From the NCBI RefSeq assembly GCF_020010905.1, contig NZ_JAGJBY010000001.1, forward strand, positions 3,802,001-3,866,000: a DNA stretch of 64,000 bases, given 5' to 3'. A program made the position numbers and the translations under genes. Shown piece after piece: positions 33,044 to 41,893 of the stretch; position 1 is the first letter of the stretch, and the number at the start of each line of letters is the position of its first letter. Origin of the DNA: Streptomyces acidiscabies (lineage in GTDB: Bacteria > Actinomycetota > Actinomycetes > Streptomycetales > Streptomycetaceae). The notes below the pieces were generated by a model, which made no database searches, was not told where the DNA came from, and saw nothing but the letters and a program-made list of their open reading frames with translations.

Positions 33044-34525
33044 GTGTCGGAGGCAGGGCCCCGGCGTTTGCCCGGATCGCCCCGGCCTGGGCCGGTTGAT
33101 CATGCTGGCGGGCCTCGGAAGCAGATGAACACGGCACCTGTGGATCATGGAGTTCTCTACGCTGCAAGATCCACGAAGGTGCCGTGTTCGTTCCTCCATC
33201 ATCCCCTGCCGTCGTTCCCGTCTCTCCGGCGCCCCGCCTGGAGGCCCTCGGCTCGGATGCCGCGCGAGACCAAGTCCGCGGCCTGGTTGCCGAGTTCGAG
33301 TCGGTCACCGATCCTCGCGGGGCGTGCGGGGTGCGCTACCGGGTCTCCTCGCTGCTGGCCCTGGTGGTCTGTGCGATGACCCCGGCGGGCCATGACTCCA
33401 TCACCGCGGCGGCGGAGTGGTGCCGACGTGCGACGCCTGAGGAACTGGCCGCTTTCGGTCTGCCCTACCATCCGTTGCGCGGCCGCTACCGGATCCCGAG
33501 CGAGAAGACCTTGCGCACCGTTCTGGGGCGGCTCGATCCCGGTGAGGTCAGCGCGGCCGGCTACGACCACCTGCGGCCCCTGCTGTCCACGGTGTCCCAC
33601 TCTCCCGAGCCGCTCATGCCCGACGGCGGCATCGAACGCGAACAGCGCCGCGCCCACCGGGCGGCCGCCCGCGCCGAACCGGTGCGCTCCCGGCGCCGGG
33701 CCATCGCGGTGGACGGCAAGTGCCTGCGCAGTGCGAAGCGCCCGGACGGCAGCCGCGTCTTCGTGCTCTCCGCCGTCCGGCACGGCGACGGCATCACCCT
33801 CGCCTCCCGCGAGATCGGCGCGAAGACCAACGAAATCCCCGAGTTCCAACCCCTGCTCGACCAGCTCGACGACGCCGATCTCAAGGGGGCCGTCGTCACC
33901 GCCGACGCCCTCCACGCCCAACGCGACCACGCCACCTACCTGCACGAACGCGGCGCCCACTACCTGCTGACCATCAAGAACAACCAGCGCGGCCAAGCCC
34001 GTCAGCTCCACGCCCTGCCCTGGAAGGAGATCCCCGTCATCCACCGTGACGACGCCCGCGGCCACGGCCGCCACGAACAGCGTCTCGTCCAGGTCGTCAC
34101 CGTCAACGGCCTGCTCTTTCCCCACGCGGCCCAGGTCCTGCGCATCCAGCGCAGACGCCGTCTCTACGGAGCGAAGAAGTGGTCCAGCGAGACCGTCTAC
34201 GCCATCACCGACCTGCCCGCCGAGGAAGCGAGTGCCGCCGAGATCGCTTCATGGGCTCGCGGGCACTGGACCGTGGAGAACACCGTCCACTGGTGTCGGG
34301 ATGTGACCTTCAACGAGGACAAGTCCCAGGTCAGGACCCACAACACGCCCTCAGTCCTCGCCGCCGTCCGCGACCTGATCCGCGGTGCGCTCAAGCTTGC
34401 CGGGTACGTCAACACCGCCGCCGGCCGCCGAGCCCACACCGAACGCACCCTCGTCCTCAGCCTCTACGGCATCACATGATCAAACCGGACGACCCGGGCA
34501 AACGCCGGGGCCCTGGTGTCGGAGG
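33044..34525 (+). mobile_element. ISAs1-family element, copy 2, with target duplication
   Basis: The element proper spans 33054-34515, identical to copy 1 at an offset of 2536 bases and in the same orientation. It carries its own 10-bp target duplication GTGTCGGAGG (33044-33053 and 34516-34525), different from that of copy 1, so the copies arrived by separate insertions. The right end lies only 48 bp before the VOC protein gene and splits that gene from its former upstream region. Confidence 0.95.
33184..34479 (+). CDS. ISAs1-family transposase, copy 2
   Basis: This 431-residue DDE transposase is identical in sequence to the product of copy 1 and complete, with the same ISAs1 motifs (AVDGKCLRSAK, TADALHAQRDH, GHWTVENTVHWCRD). 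Two identical full-length copies 2.5 kb apart mean transposition was recent and that homologous recombination between them could delete the small secreted-protein gene. Confidence 0.93.
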   Translation: MFVPPSSPAVVPVSPAPRLEALGSDAARDQVRGLVAEFESVTDPRGACGVRYRVSSLLALVVCAMTPAGHDSITAAAEWCRRATPEELAAFGLPYHPLRGRYRIPSEKTLRTVLGRLDPGEVSAAGYDHLRPLLSTVSHSPEPLMPDGGIEREQRRAHRAAARAEPVRSRRRAIAVDGKCLRSAKRPDGSRVFVLSAVRHGDGITLASREIGAKTNEIPEFQPLLDQLDDADLKGAVVTADALHAQRDHATYLHERGAHYLLTIKNNQRGQARQLHALPWKEIPVIHRDDARGHGRHEQRLVQVVTVNGLLFPHAAQVLRIQRRRRLYGAKKWSSETVYAITDLPAEEASAAEIASWARGHWTVENTVHWCRDVTFNEDKSQVRTHNTPSVLAAVRDLIRGALKLAGYVNTAAGRRAHTERTLVLSLYGIT

Positions 34526-34563
34526 TGCGGGGTACAGTCCGTTCATCCGACTGGGGAGGGCTC

Positions 34564-35001
34564 ATGGCGACCAAGTGGAGCTTGACGATCGACTGTGCGT
34601 ACCCGGGGAAACTGGCCGCGTTCTGGGCGCTGGCGTTGGGCTACGCGGAGAAGCCCGCGCCCGCAGGGTTCGGGAGCTGGGAGGAGTGGTTCTCGCATCA
34701 TGAGGTTCCGGAGGACGAGTGGGATGACGGGGCGTACCTGTCAGATCCGGATGGCGTGGGCCCCACCTTGTCCTTCCTGAAGGTGCCGGAGCCGAAGGTG
34801 GCGAAGAACCGGCTGCATATCGACGTGCAAGTTGGTGGCGGCCGTGAAACCCCGTGGGAGGTGCGCTGGCCGCGCGTGGTCGAGGCGGTGCAGCGGTTGA
34901 CCACTGCGGGCGCGACCGTGGTCCGCGAGGACGAGTTGCAGGGCAGGCCGGATCACGTGGTGATGGCAGACCCGGAAGGTAACGAGTTTTGCCTGGTCTG
35001 A
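34564..35001 (+). CDS. VOC (glyoxalase-fold) family protein
   Basis: A 145-residue protein of the glyoxalase/bleomycin-resistance/dioxygenase fold. Two beta-alpha-beta-beta-beta modules are visible, the first starting SLTIDCAYPGKLAAFWALAL, the second RLHIDVQVGGG and ending VVMADPEGNEFCLV, the usual C-terminal strand with its Glu/Phe. Metal or ligand and function are unknown. GGGGAGGG precedes the ATG closely. An ISAs1 copy sits 48 bp upstream and has probably replaced its promoter region. Confidence 0.85.
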   Translation: MATKWSLTIDCAYPGKLAAFWALALGYAEKPAPAGFGSWEEWFSHHEVPEDEWDDGAYLSDPDGVGPTLSFLKVPEPKVAKNRLHIDVQVGGGRETPWEVRWPRVVEAVQRLTTAGATVVREDELQGRPDHVVMADPEGNEFCLV

Positions 35002-35136
35002 CGGGGTCGGTCAGGCCAATTGGCCGCGCGCAGCGTGTCGCGTCCCTTCCTATGCGGCAGCCCTTGTCGGCGGAGCGGGCTCGTAGCGCCGTCCGTCGCG
35101 GAGGAGGGCCCAGAGACACCTCACGGTTGCAACGTG

Positions 35137-36363
35137 TCAAGCAGCGGCGGGTAGTTCGATGCGAAAGGCGAGAGTCTCGTCGAACAGGATGTGTTTCTGG
35201 AGGCAGTGGTAGAGCTGGCCGATCATCTTGTTGAACAGGTTCCTCTGAGCGGCGGCGTGCCAGTCCCCGGCCTCGCGGCGTCGGTCGTAGTGTGCCTTGG
35301 CCCCGGGGGAGGCGGTTAGGGCTGCGAAGGCCCAGAGGTAGCCGGTGTGGTTGAGCCGGTCGTTCTTCACCCAGCGTCTGGTGATGCTGGACTTCTTCCC
35401 AGAGGCCCTGGTGATCGGGGATGCGCCGGCGTAGGCCTTCATGCCGCGGGCGGTGGTGAAGCGGGTGTGATCGTCCCCGATCTCAGCGAGGATCCGGGCG
35501 CCGAGCTGGGTTCCGAGTCCGGGGAAGCTCAGGATGATCTCGGCGTCCGGGTGCTGAGGGAAAGCCTCTTCCACCGCCTCGGCGAGCTGGTCGGCGGCGA
35601 TGCAGGCGGCGTCGAGCTGCCGCAGCAGGGCGAGCATCTGCTTGCCGAGCGCGTCCTCGACCAACGGTGGCTGGTGCGCGTAGTCGGCCCGCAGAACCTC
35701 GCGGATGCGTTCGGCGTCGGTGCCGATCCGGCGTTGGCGGCCGGCGCGTTTGAGCGCCGAGTGCAGTTGCGCGATCGACAGCCTGGCGGCTCTCGTCGGG
35801 GTGGGTGCGAGTTCCAGCAGGACTCTGGCCTCGGGGCGGCAGAGGCCGTTCTGCCAGTGCAGGTAGGCGTCGAGGGCGGCGGGGAAGTACTCGCGCAGGA
35901 GCGAGCGGAGCTGGTTGGACAGCTGCTGCCGGTTCCAGACTGCGTCCTGCTGGGCGCGCGCGAGGACGGCGATGGCGCGGGCAAGGTCGCTGTCCTGCGG
36001 CAGCGACCGATGCGCGTGCATATCGGTTCGCAGGATGTTCGCCAGGACGAGGGCGTCGCCGGGGTCGGACTTCTTCCGGGTGACCGCGTGGCGGTCGCGG
36101 TAGCGGGCGGCGGCCATCGGGTTGATCGCGTAGACCTGCCGCTTCCCGGTCCGGAGCACGGCGACGAGCAGGCCGCGGGAGGTCTCGATGGCGATCGGAA
36201 TGGGATCGTCCTCGGTGTCGCCGTGCTCAGCGAGCAGGTCCAGGAGGATCTTGTAGCCGGCTGCGTCGTCGGTGATGTGGCGCTTGGCCAGGAGCTTGCC
36301 GTCGTCGTCGACCAGGGCGACGTCGTGCGTCTTCTCGGCCCAGTCGATGCCGCAGTAGATCAA
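35137..36363 (-). CDS. IS110-family transposase
   Basis: A 408-residue protein with the DEDD RuvC-like domain (Asp7 in GIDWAEK, Glu60 in IAIETSRG, Asp100 and Asp103 in SDPGDALVLANIL) and the C-terminal Tnp domain (SFPGLGTQLGARILAEIG, AYAGASPITRASGKK with the likely catalytic serine). IS110 transposases are guided by a bridge RNA encoded in the element's noncoding end. GAGGGAAG precedes the ATG. It appears complete. The element's ends could not be fixed by eye, since IS110 elements lack clear inverted repeats. Confidence 0.92.
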   Translation of the reverse strand: MIYCGIDWAEKTHDVALVDDDGKLLAKRHITDDAAGYKILLDLLAEHGDTEDDPIPIAIETSRGLLVAVLRTGKRQVYAINPMAAARYRDRHAVTRKKSDPGDALVLANILRTDMHAHRSLPQDSDLARAIAVLARAQQDAVWNRQQLSNQLRSLLREYFPAALDAYLHWQNGLCRPEARVLLELAPTPTRAARLSIAQLHSALKRAGRQRRIGTDAERIREVLRADYAHQPPLVEDALGKQMLALLRQLDAACIAADQLAEAVEEAFPQHPDAEIILSFPGLGTQLGARILAEIGDDHTRFTTARGMKAYAGASPITRASGKKSSITRRWVKNDRLNHTGYLWAFAALTASPGAKAHYDRRREAGDWHAAAQRNLFNKMIGQLYHCLQKHILFDETLAFRIELPAAA

Positions 36364-36590
36364 CTTCCCTCCTCTATGTGCGGGTGTTCGCGCTGGTCAC
36401 GAGCGCATGCGGGGCCACGCAGCGACCTAATTCCAGGCCTCGATCACGGATCGGGCCGACACCTCACTAGCCGTTCGTGGCACCAGCTCACCGCACGGGC
36501 CCCGGTCTGTTCCCAGAGCTCAGGCGCTCGGGGTAAGCGAGAGATCACCGTGCGACGGGCTCGCACCACCAACTCCAACGAGTGATCAAG
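36364..36590 (-). ncRNA. Candidate bridge-RNA region of the IS110 element
   Basis: This gene-free stretch lies immediately upstream of the transposase on its coding strand, where IS110-group elements encode their bridge RNA. It is the only noncoding part large enough for it. No structure was computed. The call rests on position and family knowledge. The following 36591-36930 shows no recognisable gene. Confidence 0.35.
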
Positions 36591-36930
36591 CAGACGGTGT
36601 TGACGCCGCTGGTGGTCGTGAAGGCGCCGAACGCCGCCGATCTTGGCGGAGGCATCATGGCCAGGCTGAAAGAAGGCGTGCGTCCGGAGCCCACACAACC
36701 AACAGCAGCGTCAGCGCTGGGTGGGTGGCGGACACGAGGGCACCCGATGGCACCGCTCTCTGGGAAGGCATCTTGGCCGTGACGTTGAGAGGTATCCGGA
36801 ACTCACGAGGCCACCACCCGCCAGCTGGGTTGCGCAGCCGTGCTCGTCGGAGACCTTGACGGCCCGGTGGAGTGCAGGCGTCACAACCTGTTCGAACCAA
36901 CTCGCCGACTGGCGAGAGCCGGTGAGTTCC

Positions 36931-38070
36931 TTACAGGGGAATTAGGACGTTGACGCGGCGGCGTGCGAGGGCAAGGACGGCCTGGGTATGGCGCTTGCCC
37001 TCGGCGCGTTTGCGGTCGTAGAACCGCCGGGATGCCTCGGACCGCCGAATGCTGATCAGCGCGGAGGTGTAGAGCACGCGCTGGAGCCGGCGGTTGTAGC
37101 GTTGCGGGCGCCGCAGGTTGCCGCTGATCTTGCCGGAGTCGCGCGGGACCGGGGCGACGCCGCCGAAGGCGGCGAGGCGGTCGGGGGTTCCGAAGACGGC
37201 CATGTCACCGCCGGTGGCGGCCAGGAACTCGGCACCGAGGATGATGCCGAGGCCGGGCATGCTGGTGATCACCTCGAAGTGTCGGTGATCGCGAAATCGG
37301 GCCTCGATGAGCTTTCCGAGCTCGGCGACCTGCTCGTTGAGGGCCATCACCTCCTTCGCCAGGGTGTGCACCATCTGGGCGGTCAGCTTCTCGCCGGGCA
37401 GGCTGGTGTGCTGGCGTTCGGCGGCTTCGACCGCGGCCTCGGCGAGCTGGTCGGCTCGGAGGACCTTGCGGTTCCGCAGCCAGGTCTCCAGGCGCTTGGC
37501 GCCAAGTCTGCGGATGGCCGCGGGGGTCTGGTAGCCGGTCAGCAGGGTCAGCGGGCCCTTGTTGGTGAGGTCCAGGACCCGTTCCAGGCCGGGGAAGATG
37601 CCGGGCAGCTGGGCCCGGAGCCGGTTGACGATGCGGGTGCGGTCGGCGACCAGGTCTATACGGCGACCTGTGAGGATCTTGAGGTCGGTGACGGTCTCGT
37701 CGCCGGTGCGTAAGGGGTTCAGGTCGCGGCGGATGCGGACCTGGTCGGCGATGACGGCGGCGTCCTTGGCGTCGGTCTTGCCTTCGCCGCGGTAGCTCTC
37801 GGAGGCGCGGTGGATGGCGCGGCCGGAGATGTAGTGGACCTGCTGGTCGTGGTTGAAGAGGACTGTGATGGCCAGGGCGGCTCCGCCGTCGGCCAGGTCG
37901 ATGCCCCAGGTCACCTCGTCGCCAAGGGCTAGGACGTCGGTGAGGAGTTCTAGGAGTTCGGGCTCGTCATTGGCGACGCGCCGGGACAGCAGCCGGTGGC
38001 CGCTCTCGTTGATCGCGACGCAGTGGTGGTGGGTTTTGCCTGCGTCGATGCCGGCCCAGATCGCGGCCAT
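36931..38070 (-). CDS. Second, different IS110-family transposase, C-terminus shortened
   Basis: A 379-residue protein with an IS110 RuvC-like domain (AGIDAGKTHHH, GEGKTDAKDAAVIADQ) and Tnp domain (SMPGLGIILGAEFLAATGGD, AFGGVAPVPRDSGKISG). It is unlike the neighbouring IS110 transposase. Relatives usually continue about 20 residues past LARRRVNVL; here the frame ends in IPL, so the 3' end seems cut near 36945. GGAGG precedes the ATG by five bases. Activity is doubtful because of the lost tail. Confidence 0.87.
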   Translation of the reverse strand: MAAIWAGIDAGKTHHHCVAINESGHRLLSRRVANDEPELLELLTDVLALGDEVTWGIDLADGGAALAITVLFNHDQQVHYISGRAIHRASESYRGEGKTDAKDAAVIADQVRIRRDLNPLRTGDETVTDLKILTGRRIDLVADRTRIVNRLRAQLPGIFPGLERVLDLTNKGPLTLLTGYQTPAAIRRLGAKRLETWLRNRKVLRADQLAEAAVEAAERQHTSLPGEKLTAQMVHTLAKEVMALNEQVAELGKLIEARFRDHRHFEVITSMPGLGIILGAEFLAATGGDMAVFGTPDRLAAFGGVAPVPRDSGKISGNLRRPQRYNRRLQRVLYTSALISIRRSEASRRFYDRKRAEGKRHTQAVLALARRRVNVLIPL

Positions 38071-38250
38071 GGTGCCTCCGTGCGGTGGGTGTGCTCGGTG
38101 CCTCCCGACGGACGACCTCGCTGTCGATTCCCTACGGAGCGATCATTCGCAATTCCTAATTGGCAGCCGAGTCGTCGTGGGGCGTCGGGTGGCCAATCGC
38201 TGGTTGCCCCAAGCGGCAGAACTTTGAAAGCCACGCCCGACGCCCCTGGG
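38071..38250 (-). ncRNA. Candidate bridge-RNA region of the second IS110 element
   Basis: This noncoding stretch lies directly upstream of the second transposase on its coding strand. It contains an 11-bp perfect inverted repeat (GGGGCGTCGGG at 38179-38189 with CCCGACGCCCC at 38236-38246) that could form the base of a structured RNA. Position and family are the main evidence. The remaining gap to 38525 shows no gene. Confidence 0.35.
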
Positions 38251-38525
38251 TGGAAGAACCATACGAAGGGCTCGCCCTGTCCCGCAGACAACGTAGGGAA
38301 CTGTTGAGTGCAGCCCGGCAGGCTGGGCTGGAGCCATGGCAGCCAGCCGCCGGTTCGTCGGGGCTGGACTGACCCAGGCACCACAAGTAGTCACCTCCTG
38401 CCCTGGGCACTCCACACTCGGCCCAGCGACCTCGGTACCGTCAAGGGGACAAGCCCTGATGGATGGAGCACGATGCCTCGCCGCCCTCTCGAACGCTGGC
38501 GCCTCACCCCCAGGGGGGCGCGCTG

Positions 38526-39449
38526 ATGCTGGAAGAAGCCGAAGAGATCGGCCGTCGCGCACGTCGCGCACGGCTCCGCCTTGGCATGACGCAAGCCGAC
38601 CTCGCTGCCGCCCTGGGCAAAACACAGGGTTGGGTGTCCAAGATGGAACGCGGCCACATCGAACTCGACCGCGTCGGCCTGCTCAACCTGCTCGCCTCGG
38701 AACTGCATGTACACCCGAACGACCTGATCGGGCGTCCGTACAACAACACCGCACCGGCCGAGAACCAGTGGCAGGTGTCTGCCGCCGCGATCATGCGCGA
38801 GCTGCGCCGCTACGACCTCGCTCCCGTCTTCGACGGAACGCCCCGTACAGCCGGTCAGCTGTGGCAGGAAACCACCCGCCTGCATCGCCTCCGCGACGCT
38901 GCCGCGAACGTGGCGATCGTGCAGGTGCTCCCCGACCTGTTCCGTGAGGCGCGCGCCCTGGCCGAAGTCGCCACGGGCCATGAGCAGGAAGAGGCGTATG
39001 CCATCTACGCGGTGTGCTGCAAGTTCGCCCACACTGCCGCGCACGCGCTTGGACACCCGGAGCTGGTGGCCATGGCATGCGAACGAGCTGCTTGGTCTGC
39101 GCGGCTGTCGGGCGACCCGGTGATGCCTGCCGTCGCCGACTGGATGCGCGTGTGGGACATGTGGGCAACGGCAGACTGGGACGACTCTGTTGCCCTGTCC
39201 GACAAGGCGATTCGCAGCGTGCAGCGAGAGTACGACCGCGGTGACCCGCTGGCTGTTCGGGCCTGGGGGACATTGCAACTGCGCGCTGCTGTCTCTGCCG
39301 CGCGCGGTGGTCGCAAGGCTGAAGCGAAGGACCGGATCAAGCACGCGCGGAGTGCAGCCAAGCGGATGCAAGAAGCCGCCGGCCCTCCGGTGTACGACCG
39401 TCTCACTGGACTTGAAATCTTCCGTGCAGAGGCCCTGAAATCACACTGA
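38526..39449 (+). CDS. XRE-family helix-turn-helix regulator with TPR-like C-terminal domain
   Basis: A 307-residue protein. The N-terminal XRE domain (RARLRLGMTQADLAAALGKT, QGWVSKMERG) spans residues about 8-65. The rest is all-helical and TPR-like, as in Streptomyces regulators that bind small signals. Related proteins are nearer 400 residues, and homology breaks off at AEALKSH, next to foreign sequence, so the C-terminus is probably truncated. A G-rich ribosome site precedes ATG 38526; a start at 38463 is possible. Target genes are unknown. Confidence 0.75.
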   Translation: MLEEAEEIGRRARRARLRLGMTQADLAAALGKTQGWVSKMERGHIELDRVGLLNLLASELHVHPNDLIGRPYNNTAPAENQWQVSAAAIMRELRRYDLAPVFDGTPRTAGQLWQETTRLHRLRDAAANVAIVQVLPDLFREARALAEVATGHEQEEAYAIYAVCCKFAHTAAHALGHPELVAMACERAAWSARLSGDPVMPAVADWMRVWDMWATADWDDSVALSDKAIRSVQREYDRGDPLAVRAWGTLQLRAAVSAARGGRKAEAKDRIKHARSAAKRMQEAAGPPVYDRLTGLEIFRAEALKSH

Positions 39450-39498
39450 GCTACTTGCCCCCTCGCCGTAGCTATACGAGAACAGGGCCGTCGTAGCG

Positions 39499-39990
39499 TC
39501 ACAGTCGGCCCGTGGGGCGGCCGACGGCATCGCGTTCCACTTCGGGTGAGTGGTCCAGGATGTGGTGGACGAGAGCCAGCGCAGGGGAGTTGAGAATCCA
39601 CAGGGCCCCGCTGCGGTGCTGGACACGCACGGCCGGTCGGGCACCCATGCGTCGAGCACCCTGCCGGTCGAGGTGGCCCGCTGTGCGCTCGTGGTAGCCG
39701 ACGGCGCGCACCCAGGTGCCGGGGGCCGAGCGCAGCGCGGCGGCCAGCCCGTCAGGGTCGCCCGCGTGGACACCGCAGTCGACGGAGGACGCGGCGGCCG
39801 CCATCGCGAGGAGATGCAGATGGTGGTCGTGCAGCCCGGGCAGCAGAGCGTCGCCATGACCCTCGACCACCTCTGCCCCTGCGACGGGGGTGATATAACC
39901 GACCGCCACGACGGTCGCACCGCGTACGTGGACGTCAACCCTTCGGCCGTCGACCTCGACGTCGCGGAAGACCGTGTCGGCACGGGAGTT
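39499..39990 (-). pseudogene. Amidohydrolase, N-terminal fragment
   Basis: The frame encodes the start of a metal-dependent amidohydrolase: VFRDVEVDGRRVDVHVRG, then the metal site ALLPGLHDHHLHLLAMA and later ALWILNSPALALVHHIL. Around 39640-39690 the expected DAWVPDRP lies in a neighbouring frame, indicating paired small indels. Sequence ends near 39499, with two thirds of the barrel missing. It follows the enoyl-CoA hydratase pseudogene on the same strand, as if from one operon. No longer functional. Confidence 0.65.
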
Positions 39991-39994
39991 CCTC

Positions 39995-41014
39995 CATGCT
40001 CCGCCGGTGCGGATCCCCTCTCTCGGCACGTGCGTCCCCCAGTCCCCAGTCCAGCGCCGGCGTCGCATCGATGGCGTGCCCGGTCAACGCGAGATACGCC
40101 GTCCGCCACCGCCCGATCCTGCGTGTGACGCCAACCGTGCCCCCGGCTCCCGGGATCAGGCCCATCTCCAGCTCGGGCAACCGAAAGTACGCGTCGTCTG
40201 CCGCCGTCACGCGGGGTGCGAAGGACGGTACTTCGACGCCCGCGCCGACGCGGGCACCGTGCACCTCGAAGCGGATTCGGTCGCCGAGAGCGGCGACATG
40301 ACGCGCGGCGGAGCGGTGCAGCCTGAGGAGGTGAGCGGTCGCCATGTCCGGCGCCGTGCCGAATTCGTCCAGGTCGCCACCGCTGCAGAACGACGGGCCT
40401 GCGCCACTCACCACAACGTGTTCCACGCTTCGATCGAGGAGCGCTAACTCCAGCCCTTCGAGCAGCCCGTCGCGCACGGCGTGGCCGAACGCGTTATGCC
40501 GTTTGGGCTTGTTGAGAGTGATCCGTAGCGTGCCGTCGTCCCGGTCGAGGAGCACCGGATCCGCACAGGCCGCCGTGGGGCGCGGCTTGGAGCGCGATCG
40601 CCAAGCCGCGAACTCCCTGGCGCCGAGCAGTATCGAGTATGAGAGGGACTCGATGAGCAGTCCTTCGGCGACCGTCGCCTTGGGCGTCGCTCGGAGCGTT
40701 TCGTCCAGCGTCAGCGCAGCCTACGGAGCGCCGGCGACCGTGGCACGGACGGCGTCGACATCCGAAGCAGTCCCCGCGCAGTACGGGGCGAGTCCGCCGC
40801 CGAGGGTGACCGTGAGCTGCTCGACGACCGGCACCGCTTCGGGTGGGAGCGGCGCGGTGGCAACGCCCACGAGCAGCGGAGCAGGAGCTACGCGAGGCGG
40901 GAGCAAGGGGTCGTCCCAGTCCATGCCGTCGAGCGGAACGACATGAAGCGGCGTCACCGGGGCGCCCGCTGCGGTGAGTTCCAGGCGGCCGCTCATCAGG
41001 AATTTGCTTGTCAT
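39995..41014 (-). pseudogene. Enoyl-CoA hydratase/isomerase with an internal amber codon
   Basis: One frame runs from ATG 41014 through an N-terminal extension (LELTAAGAPVTPLHVVPLDG), is broken only by TAG at 40721-40723, and continues as TLDETLRATPKATVAEGLL into a full crotonase domain. That domain has ITLNKPKRHNAFGHAVRD, the oxyanion-hole motif SGAGPSFCSGGDLDEF, and LPELEMGLIPGAGGT. Its C-terminus merges near 40000 into the amidohydrolase remnant. TAG is one base from CAG, so a single nonsense mutation (plus the shortened end) inactivates it. The family hydrates 2-enoyl-CoA in beta-oxidation. Confidence 0.8.
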
Positions 41015-41112
41015 GAAGCCGTTAGTTCTCCCGCATCTGCGCTGTTGGCAGGTGTCCTGCGAACAGCGAAGCGGTTATGTGTCCCACACAGTAAGACCTG
41101 TTCCCCTAAGGA

Positions 41113-41375
41113 GAAAGTGCTCCGCAACGTCCGGGTGCCGGTGGAGAACTGCATCGGTGGGGAGAACAACGGCTGGGCCATGATCACCGGTCAGCTCAAC
41201 ACCGAACGCGTCGCCGTGGTGGCCACGGCGCCCTTCGAGTAGATCCTCGCGAGTGTGCGGGCGTGGGCCGCCGAGACCAAGGCGCCTGATGGCTCGTATG
41301 TCCTGGACGACCCTTCGGTGCGCCAGGCGCTCGCCCGGCGCCACGCGCGTATCGTGCGACATCGCGCCGTCGACC
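41113..41375 (+). pseudogene. Acyl-CoA dehydrogenase fragment
   Basis: The stretch encodes RNVRVPVENCIGGENNGWAM followed by ITGQLNTERVAVV, the middle of an acyl-CoA dehydrogenase. A TAG at 41240 replaces the usual Lys codon, and the same frame continues ILASVRAWAAETKAPDGSYV before homology stops near 41375. Both ends of the gene are missing. It runs divergent from the enoyl-CoA hydratase pseudogene and belonged to a CoA-ester oxidation pathway. Confidence 0.75.
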
Positions 41376-41404
41376 CGCCAGGTGCGGCCGTCGAGACGGG
41401 CATG

Positions 41405-41831
41405 GAAGCCGGGCGACGTACTGGCGCACCGATCCAACCCTAGCCGACCGTGACGGCCGGCAGGCTGCGGACGAGGTGGAGGCCCGAATCGGCGCCTGGG
41501 TCGCGGAGCGTGAGGCCGATGAGTCGTCGGTCTGCTCCTCGCGGCCGGTGTCCCCGCCGCCGTGTCCATCGACAGTCGGTGGGTGCACGAGCACCCTCAC
41601 CTCGCAGGACGAGGCGCGTACGAAACGGCCGAACTGCCTTATGCCGGCACGGTTCCGTTGCCGACTCTCCCGTTCCGCCACCGAGGCCGGCCCGCCTGGC
41701 TCACTCGGCGCCCGTCGACCCTGGGCGAACACAATCGCGAGGTGCTGATCGGTGAACTGGGGCTGACCGAGGAGGCGTACGCCGGCCTGGTGGAGCAGGG
41801 CGTCGTCGGCACCGCTCCCGAGGGGTTCTGA
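41405..41831 (+). pseudogene. CaiB/BaiF-type CoA-transferase, C-terminal fragment
   Basis: The reading begins YWRTDPTLADRDGRQAADEV and EARIGAWVAEREADE, shifts frame near 41527, then continues VSIDSRWVHEHPHLAGRGAY, PLPTLPFRHRGRPAWLTR and GEHNREVLIGELGLTEEAYA to TGA 41829. This is the C-terminal third of a class III CoA-transferase. The next CoA-transferase start overlaps its stop (TGATG), so two such genes once formed a coupled pair, perhaps subunits of a heteromeric enzyme. Confidence 0.78.
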
Positions 41832-41893
41832 TGGCGACCGGAAGCGGACCGCTGGCGGGCGTGCGCGTGGTGGAACTCGCCGCGCAGGGCCCG
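41831..41893 (+). pseudogene. Second CoA-transferase, N-terminal stub
   Basis: ATG 41831 opens a frame reading MATGSGPLAGVRVVELAAQGPA, the standard CaiB/BaiF N-terminus. After about 21 codons it runs into the C-terminal part of a ferredoxin reductase gene in another frame. Only the start is left, held in place by its TGATG overlap with the preceding fragment. Confidence 0.7.

Noticed and set aside
30508..34525. Composite transposon made of the two ISAs1 copies carrying the small secreted-protein gene
   Set aside because: The outer flanks do not share a target duplication; each copy has its own perfect 10-bp duplication, so they inserted separately.
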